Assembly (NCBI RefSeq): GCF_002813775.1
Contig: NZ_CP020370.1
Location: forward strand, 3,063,501-3,127,500
Source: Candidatus Thiodictyon syntrophicum
GTDB lineage: Bacteria; Pseudomonadota; Gammaproteobacteria; Chromatiales; Chromatiaceae
Reading direction: 5' to 3'
DNA length: 64,000 nt
The notes beneath the pieces are model-generated. The model did not search any database and was not told the DNA's origin. It saw only the letters and a program-made list of their open reading frames with translations. This document shows positions 58,501-64,000 of this stretch, piece by piece. Within the stretch, counting starts at the first letter, position 1, and each line of letters opens with the position of its first letter. Position numbers and translations under genes: made by a program.

Positions 58501-59186
58501 GCTTCCTGCGCGCGCTGATGCAGGAGCCCCAATACCCGACGGTGCTGCTCTTCTGTGGTACCACCAGGCTCAAGGCCATGGGCCGGGACTATTTCTCCAT
58601 CCTGTTCAATACCGCCCAGTTCCGCACGGTGAGCTATCTGAGCGCGGGCGAGTCCGCCGAGGTGTTGGAGAAGCCGGCACGCGGCATCCTGGAATACGAC
58701 CCGGCCGTCCTGGCGGATGGCTATCGCCTGACCCGCGGCCAGCCATTACTACTGCAATTGATTGGCGCCAACCTGATCAACGCCTTCAATGAACAGGTCC
58801 GCCGCGGCGAGGAACGCAGCGACTATGTGGATACCAACGACTTCGACCGGGCGGTCAAGTCGGTGGTGGAGCAAGAGACCAATGCCGCCTTCGAGAATCA
58901 CTGGGATGACAGCGACCCGGCCACCCATCGGGTGCTCGCCGCCCTCGCCTGGGCGACGGATGAAACCAACCGGCGTCAGTTGGATATCGACGGCATCGAG
59001 TCGGCCATGGCCGAGACGCGCCTGAGCCAGCCCCGCGAGCAGACCTTTCGCTGCCTGGAGCGCCTGGCGGATGACGAGGTCCTGGAGCGTGACGGGCCGA
59101 CCTACCGCTTCTGGGTGCCGCTCTATCGCCGCTGGGTCGCCTGGCGCTGGCCGCCGGGGCGGGTGCGGGATGAGGTGGCGGGGTAG
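55527..59186 (+). CDS. Giant membrane-anchored STAND-like ATPase with Ala-rich repeat region
   Basis: 1219 residues. Membrane helices at about 40-60 and 70-88 are followed by an Ala/Val-rich stretch (about 88-213) of degenerate GCT/GCC hexamers that would insert in or pack against membrane. More helices lie to about 430. A soluble helical region (about 440-735), a beta-sandwich (about 740-840; RVTLDPTADIVWVHDHARLDLLEGG) and a C-terminal ATPase complete it. Its P-loop GQRRIGKTSL is at about 888-897, Walker B RFLLMLDEAD at about 968-977, then a winged helix (ending RWVAWRWPPGRV). ATPase entry YVTGEGLGSDRVFVGR mirrors the partner's YVTGHSLPPDSPVFFGR, so the two domains are homologous. No known whole-protein architecture recognised. 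Confidence 0.75.
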   Translation: MTGRETAVYVLRRFWLWPLELWLRPMDLSDRIDKAPSAELIAGMLGGGFWGALIGVLVWASTGDVNSVWVLTLVYLFAVAVVVGFTGFAVAAAASNAAGAVVTVAAAETRTAAASFAAAAAAAAVEAAVEAPVAADGYAAAIAEFGAAHVAAAAAIAAADAASTASVDSTANADAAVFCFAAFRAVFVAAAAVVAVAGHFAAPVAITVAAAGLFYGGAAVARGALYTGGQLIMFATIGCLIGVWFDGSTVHVLALAVGGGSVASALIKWRGPSSLKDPTRLLHPLLSIIGLPIAGFAFLPQADSAEMAQWGLGLCLALAVGALAGSFLNERTGIARRRSRRDQRIAAESQTYWLWFPWALYLPLTVAAYWLGPTIAGLDAKLDEIAIYCALAPVVLTGLPAWPFAALVALRQFRPAGVGGAALRGPDWLGGTLPFRWQTCAFPLPGLGDWLLRLGRERGGSAALEAIQQIQFGTLQFAAARRAARLLANEPQTALPFCGAVAVGTNALTLACLKPSGPAACAVTALLAGPWRDVMFQSAMPDAYVLARLSAQGAPLLLDIGHRRAWPLALAGLFGLARNPRPSYGEPTLQSILMQPLDRRIEYALKRLGTLSDYAQCREFRELCDCLALLAPPIELRQWSGATMSMLTRPNDWLAGGWRLVHDLTGALDSLAQDYRALTSPVARRRLLESRAERVRQLAWDGLPDYWKGIGSELAAHWISLLEAEARQAREWLNLAIEAPAVRFVRGDQRLKLRVCNRSAEPARSVRVTLDPTADIVWVHDHARLDLLEGGKEADLGLDFQAASEGAVRIAGRLDAEDLDGNPFALPFAFQIEIARAGRPYRTPDYQPYVTGEGLGSDRVFVGRADLIDWLRGLWLQPDGKPAVVLVGQRRIGKTSLLNKLARDGLSGTGLLPVAINIQGAGSEYDFLSEAAGGMARLLGQSAPELDRAEPYAAFKSFLQGARGPLGPRRFLLMLDEADLIPERRLGDLLPGFLRALMQEPQYPTVLLFCGTTRLKAMGRDYFSILFNTAQFRTVSYLSAGESAEVLEKPARGILEYDPAVLADGYRLTRGQPLLLQLIGANLINAFNEQVRRGEERSDYVDTNDFDRAVKSVVEQETNAAFENHWDDSDPATHRVLAALAWATDETNRRQLDIDGIESAMAETRLSQPREQTFRCLERLADDEVLERDGPTYRFWVPLYRRWVAWRWPPGRVRDEVAG
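55790..56165 (+). repeat. Degenerate hexanucleotide repeat tract within the ATPase gene
   Basis: About 375 bases dominated by CTGCCG/CTGCTG-type hexamers in imperfect register (clear runs near 55860-55905 and 55978-56010). In frame it gives Ala-rich sequence; shifted frames give Leu-Pro or Ser-Gly repeats without stops for long stretches. Such tracts expand or contract by slippage. Multiples of six keep the frame, so membrane-region length could vary between strains. Confidence 0.7.
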
Positions 59187-59202
59187 GGCGACGGTTGCCG
59201 GG

Positions 59203-59321
59203 GGCCTTGATCATCGCTTCGGCCCCTGAAAGTCCCCGTGGGAGCGGCTTCAGCCGCGACGAGGCCATGGCAGCTTGTGAGATCGCGTCGCGGCTGAACC
59301 CGCTCCCACCGGGTCACGGCC
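59203..59321. mobile_element. GGCCTTGATC-type shell around a GTGGGAGCGGCTTCAGC hairpin
   Basis: Left end GGCCTTGATC (59203-59212); right end GGTCACGGCC (59312-59321), 8 of 10 matches to GATCAAGGCC. Inside, the GTGGGAGCGGCTTCAGCCGC word (about 59239) and its inverse (about 59289-59310) form a hairpin. Same end design as 6777-6891 and 8654-8836, with a cargo palindrome that also forms the middle arms of the structure at 42391-42725. Confidence 0.55.
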
Positions 59322-59351
59322 TAAGGTTCGCGGTTTGGGCGCCATCCCGCT

Positions 59352-59927
59352 CTACGCGCTCGGTCCCCAGAGATCGGCCAAATTGATTGTCACCGCATCG
59401 AAGGGCGCGACCGACACCTGGGCCGCGCCGACAAAGCGGCCGATCTCGCGCCAGGCGCCGGCTTCGCGGGCGTAGGCTTCCAGGGTGTGCGCGATGGGAT
59501 CGAGCAACCAGGCGTAGGGAACGCGGAACTTCGCGTAGATCGGCATCTTGACCTTGCGGTCTTTGCTCTCGGTCGACGGGGAGAGGACTTCACAGACCCA
59601 ATCGGGTACGACCTCGATGCGATGCACGGGGGGATGCGTGATCATGCGCTCGCGCCGCCAGCCCGCCAGGTCCGGAACATCGACCTCGGCATCGCGAATG
59701 AAATGTAATTCCGGTTCATCGACGATCCACCAGCCGCCAGGGCCGCCACGGCTCCGCTGGAAGGGTCCGATCAGTTCGTAGCCGAGCCCGGACGCCGTGA
59801 CGACATGGGGCCAAGCCCGGCGTGGTTGGGTGTAGAGTTGGCCGTCGAGGATTTCGCCCGTCAGCCCTTCGGGCAGTGCCTCCAGTTGCTCGTAGAGGCT
59901 GGGACGGGGTTTGGTGCGAGCGTTCAT
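59352..59927 (-). CDS. Uma2-family (DUF820) putative nuclease
   Basis: 191 residues from ATG 59927. Complete Uma2 core: YEQLEALPEGLTGEILDGQLY (about 11-31), PDLAGWRRERM (about 84), PDWVCEVLSPSTESKDRKVKMPIYAKFRVPYAWLLDP (about 107-143) and LEAYAREAGAWREI. The E-V-L-S-P-S-T and K-x6-Y-A positions make up the PD-(D/E)XK-like site. It lacks the coiled-coil tail of the Uma2 at 31406. Convergent with the big ATPase gene. Biological role unproven. Confidence 0.88.
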   Translation of the reverse strand: MNARTKPRPSLYEQLEALPEGLTGEILDGQLYTQPRRAWPHVVTASGLGYELIGPFQRSRGGPGGWWIVDEPELHFIRDAEVDVPDLAGWRRERMITHPPVHRIEVVPDWVCEVLSPSTESKDRKVKMPIYAKFRVPYAWLLDPIAHTLEAYAREAGAWREIGRFVGAAQVSVAPFDAVTINLADLWGPSA

Positions 59928-60020
59928 GGCGCGGGCTCCCGGGCGGGTCGATCCGTAGAGCATACCTCGAGCGGGTGGGAGCGGGGCCATTGGGCAGGCT
60001 GCCTCGCTTGCCGGGAGGTT

Positions 60021-60043
60021 CTTGGTCCGCTGTGCGGACCAAG
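60021..60043. repeat. GGTCCGC palindrome upstream of the MNT gene
   Basis: CTTGGTCCGC-TGT-GCGGACCAAG, 10-bp arms and 3-base loop, lies in the 190-base gap between the divergent Uma2 and nucleotidyltransferase genes. Another copy of the dispersed GGTCCGC family. Confidence 0.75.
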
Positions 60044-60117
60044 CGCCGTCGGCTTGCGCAGCCTGCCCCGGTCCCCGGTCTGCTAGACTGGAAGCCCATA
60101 CCCAATGGTCAATCGTC

Positions 60118-60453
60118 ATGCCCGACCAGTCGGCACAGCAGACGCAATCCGCGGCGCAGTGGCTCGATGCCGCCGTGCTCAGGCTGCGCTCGGCCTTCGA
60201 TCCGAGCCTGGTGCTGCTCTTCGGTTCGCGCGCCCGCGGGACCGCGACCCGGCGCTCGGATCTCGATCTGCTCCTGGTGTGCGAGACGACGGATGGACCA
60301 CTGGAGCGCATCGGGCGGGTGCTGCGGCTGCTGCAGGACAGCCCCTGGCCGGTGGAGCCGGTGGTGCTGACCCCGGGGGAGCTTGCTGCCATGTCGCACC
60401 GGCCGTTCATCCGGCGCATTCTGGCCGAGGGGCGGGTGCTTTATGAGCGCTGA
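60118..60453 (+). CDS. Minimal nucleotidyltransferase (MNT) antitoxin
   Basis: 111 residues from ATG 60118. The polymerase-beta-type site GSRARGTATRRSDLDLLL (about 38-55) has GS, ten residues, then D-x-D, complete for nucleotidyl transfer; a third acidic residue is likely E in VEPVVL. MNT proteins paired with HEPN toxins add AMP groups to the HEPN partner and silence it. The stop lies inside the HEPN gene (overlap 11 bases). Confidence 0.88.
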   Translation: MPDQSAQQTQSAAQWLDAAVLRLRSAFDPSLVLLFGSRARGTATRRSDLDLLLVCETTDGPLERIGRVLRLLQDSPWPVEPVVLTPGELAAMSHRPFIRRILAEGRVLYER

Positions 60454-60853
60454 ACGGGTGCGGGAGGACGCGGACCGCTGGCTGCGTCAGGCGCGTGACG
60501 ACCTGGAGGCGGCCGAGGCCCTGATTGCGGCGGGTAAGTTCGCCCAGGCGGCCTTTCTCGCGCAGCAGGCGGGGGAGAAGGCGCTCAAGGCACATTGGTT
60601 CGGGCAGGACCTGGACCCCTGGGGCCATTCGCTGACCCGGCTGATCCGGGACCTCCCGGACGACCTCGGGGCGGCGCTGAGCGGGCTCCGGGACTCGGCC
60701 CTGGCACTCGACAAGCTCTATATCCCCACCCGGTATCCTGACGCCCTGGCGGGTCTGACCCCCGGGGAGGCGTTCAACCGGGCGGAGGCACAGACGGCGG
60801 CAGGTCACGCCCACGCGGTAATCGATCGGGTGTCTGCCCTCGTCGAACCCTGA
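60443..60853 (+). CDS. HEPN domain toxin
   Basis: 136 residues. HEPN pattern: ADRWLRQARDDLEAAEALIAAGKFAQAAFLAQQAGEKALKAHWF (about 10-53), then DPWGHSLTRLIRDLP with the conserved GHxL, and a last helix AEAQTAAGHAHAVIDRV. HEPN toxins are RNases acting on tRNA or mRNA. The strict R-x4-6-H motif is not obvious, so activity is uncertain. Coupled to the MNT antitoxin; together the pair is a HEPN/MNT module. Confidence 0.87.
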   Translation: MSAERVREDADRWLRQARDDLEAAEALIAAGKFAQAAFLAQQAGEKALKAHWFGQDLDPWGHSLTRLIRDLPDDLGAALSGLRDSALALDKLYIPTRYPDALAGLTPGEAFNRAEAQTAAGHAHAVIDRVSALVEP

Positions 60854-60878
60854 ATCTCAGCGGTCCGGAGCCTGGCGG

Positions 60879-60896
60879 GGTCCGCGCAGCGGATCC
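60879..60896. repeat. GGTCCGC palindrome overlapping the rho stop codon
   Basis: GGTCCGC-GCA-GCGGATCC lies between the convergent HEPN and rho genes. Read on the minus strand, the repeat's standard GTAGG edge supplies the TAG stop of rho (60896-60898). It may serve as terminator for both genes. Confidence 0.75.
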
Positions 60897-62152
60897 TACC
60901 CCTTCATCGAGTCGAAGAACTCCCCATTGGTCTTGGTCGCCTTGAGCTTGTCGTGGAGGAATTCCATCGCGGCCAGTTCGTCCATGGGGTGCAGGATCTT
61001 GCGCAGGATCCACATCTTTTGCAGCTCGGCGGCGGGCATCAGGAGCTCTTCGCGGCGGGTGCCGGAGCGGTTGATGTTGATGGACGGGAAGATGCGCCGC
61101 TCGGCGATCCGCCGGTCCATGTGGATCTCCATGTTGCCGGTGCCTTTGAACTCTTCGTAGATGACGTCGTCCATGCGTGAACCGGTGTCCACCAGCGCGG
61201 TGGCGAGGATGGTGAGGCTGCCGCCTTCCTCCACGTTGCGGGCGGCGCCGAAGAAGCGCTTGGGGCGCTGCAGGGCGTTGGCGTCCACGCCGCCGGTGAG
61301 CACCTTGCCGGAGGAGGGGATCACGGTGTTGTAGGCGCGTGCAAGCCGGGTGATGGAGTCGAGCAGAATGACCACGTCGCGCTTGTGCTCGACTAAACGC
61401 TTGGCCTTCTCGATCACCATCTCGGCGACCTGGACATGGCGGGTGGCGGGTTCGTCGAAGGTGGATGAGATGACCTCGCCGCGCACCGAGCGCGACATCT
61501 CCGTGACCTCTTCCGGGCGTTCGTCGATCAGGAGCACGATCAGGTAGCAGTCCGGGTGGTTGTGCCCGATGGACTGAGCGATGTTCTGCAACATCATGGT
61601 CTTACCGGCCTTGGGCGGGGACACGATGAGGCCGCGTTGACCCTTGCCGATGGGTGCCACGAGATCGATGGTGCGTGCCGTGATGTCCTCGGTGCTGCCG
61701 TTGCCGATCTCCAGGCCGAGCCGCTTCTGGGGAAAGAGCGGGGTGAAGTTCTCGAACAGGATCTTCGACTTGGCGTTCTCGGGTCGGTCGAAATTGATGT
61801 CGTTGACCTTGAGCAGCGCAAAGTAGCGCTCGCCATCCTTGGGGGGCCGAATCTTGCCGGAGATGGTGTCACCGGTGCGCAGTGCAAAGCGCCGGATTTG
61901 GCTTGGGGAGACATAGATGTCGTCGGGGCCGGCCAGATAGGAGGCGTCCGCGGAACGCAGGAAGCCGAAGCCGTCGGTCAGGATCTCCAGCACGCCGTCG
62001 CCGGAGATGTCCTCGCCGCGCTTGGCCTGGGCCTTTAAGATGGCGAAGATCAGGTCCTGTTTGCGGGAGCGGCCGACACCTTCGATTTCCATCGACTGCG
62101 CCAGTTCGACCAGCTCGGGCACCGGCGTTTTTTTCAGTTCGGTTAGATTCAT
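60896..62152 (-). CDS. rho: Transcription termination factor Rho
   Basis: 418 residues, nearly the E. coli length. N-terminal RNA-binding domain with [30 protein letters not shown] (about 60-90); P-loop [11 protein letters not shown] (about 177-187); Walker B-like [16 protein letters not shown] (about 260-275); Q- and R-loops in [21 protein letters not shown] (about 282). It is a hexameric RNA helicase that ends transcription. A 252-base leader (62153-62404) separates it from trxA; Rho is often autoregulated there, but I see no specific structure. Confidence 0.97.
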   Translation of the reverse strand: MNLTELKKTPVPELVELAQSMEIEGVGRSRKQDLIFAILKAQAKRGEDISGDGVLEILTDGFGFLRSADASYLAGPDDIYVSPSQIRRFALRTGDTISGKIRPPKDGERYFALLKVNDINFDRPENAKSKILFENFTPLFPQKRLGLEIGNGSTEDITARTIDLVAPIGKGQRGLIVSPPKAGKTMMLQNIAQSIGHNHPDCYLIVLLIDERPEEVTEMSRSVRGEVISSTFDEPATRHVQVAEMVIEKAKRLVEHKRDVVILLDSITRLARAYNTVIPSSGKVLTGGVDANALQRPKRFFGAARNVEEGGSLTILATALVDTGSRMDDVIYEEFKGTGNMEIHMDRRIAERRIFPSININRSGTRREELLMPAAELQKMWILRKILHPMDELAAMEFLHDKLKATKTNGEFFDSMKG

Positions 62153-62404
62153 TCGGGTCTTCTGAGGCAGAGGTCAGGGGAGGTGTTGGGCATCCCGCGA
62201 GGGATCGGCGTCAAGGGGGGACGGCTCGGGGTGCTGTACACCGCGCAGGGGCGTCCGGACGAACGCCGCGTGGGGGCTTGGTAGCATGTCGTTAGCCGTA
62301 TCTGCCGAATCCTCATCAGGGAGGATTAAGAAGGCACGGAGACGAAACCTGCCGGACCCGGGTCGGCGGCCGTGGCCGCGCGCCCCGGGGTCCGTTGGCA
62401 GGGG

Positions 62405-62731
62405 TCAGAGATTGCTGTTGATGAAGGCCGTCAACTGCGACTTGGAGACCGCGCCGATCTTGGTCGCCTCCACCTCGCCCTCACGGAACAGCATCAGTGT
62501 CGGGATGCCGCGGATGCCGTACAGGGGGGGCGTCTTGGCGTTTTCGTCGATGTTGAGCTTGACCACCTTGAGGCGGCCGGCGTACTCATCGGCGATCTCG
62601 TCCAAGATGGGGGCAATCATCTTGCACGGCCCGCACCAATCGGCCCAGTAGTCTACCAGGACGGGTTTGGAGGATTTCAGTACCTCATCCTCGAAAGAGA
62701 CATCGGTCACATGGACGATGCAATCGCTCAC
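62405..62731 (-). CDS. trxA: Thioredoxin 1
   Basis: 108 residues, standard thioredoxin. Active site WCGPCK (in [21 protein letters not shown], about 28-48), cis-Pro loop [11 protein letters not shown] (about 72-82). It keeps cytosolic proteins reduced and serves ribonucleotide reductase and others. Upstream of rho and divergent from rhlB, the same arrangement as in E. coli. Confidence 0.97.
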   Translation of the reverse strand: MSDCIVHVTDVSFEDEVLKSSKPVLVDYWADWCGPCKMIAPILDEIADEYAGRLKVVKLNIDENAKTPPLYGIRGIPTLMLFREGEVEATKIGAVSKSQLTAFINSNL

Positions 62732-63010
62732 TGAAGTCGGCTCCGTTTTGGTTTTGCATGGTTGTCGGGGGACCGCGCCTCAAGGACCCGCGGGCTCGTT
62801 GGCCGGCTGGAGGTTCGGGCGGGACCGGCCGGACGGTTCGGTCTGACTCGGGTAATCCCCGGCGCGCGCGGCGGCAGGGGCAGGCGGGCGGCGGGCAAAT
62901 TGGCGCGGATTTGGGCCTAAGGGTTAAGATGCTATTTGATCCAAAGCGCAAAGAATTTGCAAGCCTTGCCTTGGGTGAGGTCCGCACTTAGCGAAAAATA
63001 AAGGATTTCA

Positions 63011-64000
63011 ATGACAGAGAAACACCTGACCGCTACCCGGTTCGACCACTTCGACCTGGATCTCAGTGTTCTTGAGGGGCTGGCCGATGCCGGCTTCACC
63101 CACTGCACCCCGATTCAGGCCGCCACGCTGCCGATCGCCCTGACGGGCCAGGACGTCGCGGGCCAGGCCCAGACCGGCACCGGCAAGACCGCTGCTTTCC
63201 TCCTGGTGATCCTGGAGCGCCTGCTGGCGTCGCAGCCGCCGCCGTCCAGCCACCAGTCCCAGCCGCGCGCCCTGATCGTGGCGCCGACCCGGGAACTGGC
63301 GGTGCAGATCCATAAGGATACCCTGTTGCTCGCCCGTCACACCGGATTTCGCGTGGGGCTGGTGTTCGGCGGTACCGGCTACCAGGAGCAGCGCGACCAC
63401 CTGGCCGCGGGGGTCGACATCCTGATCGGCACCCCCGGGCGCCTGATCGACTACTTCAAGCAGCACGTCTTCAGTCTCGGCCGGGTCGAGGTGGTGGTCT
63501 TGGACGAGGCCGACCGCATGTTCGACCTGGGCTTCATCAAGGACATCCGCTTCCTGCTGCGGCACATGCCGCCCCCGGAGGAGCGCCTGGGGATGCTGTT
63601 CTCCGCGACCCTGTCCTACCGGGTCCTGGAACTCGCCTACGAGCACATGAACAACCCCCAGCTCGTGAAGATCGAGTCGGAGAAGATCACGGCCGACCGG
63701 GTGCGTCAGCGCTGCTACATGACCGCCAATTCTGAGAAAATCCCGCTGCTGATCGGGTTGGTGCGGACCTGGGAGGCCCCGCGGGTGATGGTCTTCGTCA
63801 ACACCAAGCGGGAGGCCGACCGGGTCTGGGGCTACCTCCAGGGCAACGGCATCGCCACCGCCGTGCTGTCCGGCGACGTGCCCCAGAAGAAGCGGTTGAA
63901 GCTGCTCAAGAGCTTCACCGACGGCGACCTGCCGGTGCTGGTGGGCACCGATGTCGCGGCGCGCGGCCTGCACATCCCGGACGTGACTCATGTGGTCAAC
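63011..64000 (+). CDS. rhlB: ATP-dependent RNA helicase RhlB (5' part, cut by window end)
   Basis: The first 330 codons are in the window, starting at ATG 63011. DEAD-box motifs in order: Q motif CTPIQAATLP, motif I AQTGTGKTAAF, Ia PTRELAVQ, Ib GTPGRL, II LDEADRM, III FSATLS, IV MVFVNTK, V GTDVAARGLHIP. The N terminus (TEKHLTATRFDHFDL) follows RhlB of E. coli, and the divergent trxA-rho neighbours settle the identity. RhlB unwinds RNA for the degradosome. The C-terminal HRxGR motif and tail are beyond 64000. Confidence 0.93.
   Translation, partial: MTEKHLTATRFDHFDLDLSVLEGLADAGFTHCTPIQAATLPIALTGQDVAGQAQTGTGKTAAFLLVILERLLASQPPPSSHQSQPRALIVAPTRELAVQIHKDTLLLARHTGFRVGLVFGGTGYQEQRDHLAAGVDILIGTPGRLIDYFKQHVFSLGRVEVVVLDEADRMFDLGFIKDIRFLLRHMPPPEERLGMLFSATLSYRVLELAYEHMNNPQLVKIESEKITADRVRQRCYMTANSEKIPLLIGLVRTWEAPRVMVFVNTKREADRVWGYLQGNGIATAVLSGDVPQKKRLKLLKSFTDGDLPVLVGTDVAARGLHIPDVTHVVN

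Noticed and set aside
1-64000. tRNA, rRNA genes, CRISPR arrays and complete insertion sequences
   Set aside because: I looked for tRNA T-loop patterns, rRNA-like stretches, regularly spaced repeats and transposase motifs and found none that I could support.

Overview
The window is high-GC DNA (roughly two-thirds G+C) of gammaproteobacterial type. Several blocks keep the classical gammaproteobacterial order: rnm-yciO, trpS-scpA-scpB, opgG/opgH, and rho-trxA next to a divergent rhlB. The mass of short palindromic intergenic repeats, Uma2 and DUF29 proteins and toxin-antitoxin pairs is what I associate with purple sulfur bacteria (Chromatiaceae; Thiocystis/Thiodictyon/Lamprocystis type). The family assignment is inference; nothing here is a taxonomic marker.

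Layout. 1-1.05 kb: remnant of a sulfatase-modifying-factor-like gene and a MazEF-like toxin-antitoxin pair. 1.37-6.92 kb: a run of low-GC, same-strand, mostly unrecognised small genes separated by attC-like recombination sites. This is an integron cassette array with no integrase in the window; its last attC is split by a palindromic element. 7.3-11.9 kb: HPP membrane protein, CBS protein and a PAS/GAF/GGDEF/EAL regulator. 12.2-16.5 kb: osmoregulated periplasmic glucan operon (opgG-orf-opgH). 16.6-25.3 kb: outer-membrane receptor, exbD, exbB, tonB, a FecBCD-like ABC transporter and modE, all on the minus strand, with ModE-box-like palindromes; together a candidate TonB-energised molybdate/tungstate (or Mo-chelate) uptake system. 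25.4-30.5 kb: rnm, yciO, M50 protease, trpS, scpA, scpB. 30.6-42.3 kb: DUF805, Uma2, PBP1A, a lipoprotein, MOSC, DsbB-like and etfB-etfA-acyl-CoA dehydrogenase. 42.3-46.6 kb: a nested palindrome, DUF29, a low-GC Rad50/RecF-like ATPase with a CxxC hook, and a broken hicB. 46.7-52.3 kb: fabI and a peptide ABC transporter lacking an ATPase gene. 52.3-60.9 kb: accessory island with TacAT-, UPF0175/DUF3368- and MNT/HEPN-type toxin-antitoxin modules around a two-gene pair of STAND-like ATPases, one membrane-anchored. 60.9-64 kb: rho, trxA, and rhlB running off the end.

Three signals stand out. (1) The integrase-less cassette array. (2) Composite intergenic palindromes in which different hairpins sit inside a shared shell GGCCTTGATC...GATCAAGGCC; one copy interrupts an attC, one sits in a perfect 32-bp inverted repeat, and one follows the ATPase pair. 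(3) The coupled ATPase pair at 54.2-59.2 kb, whose second member carries an expanded Ala-rich membrane region encoded by degenerate hexanucleotide repeats; it lies among toxin-antitoxin modules and is the best candidate here for an undescribed (possibly defence) system.
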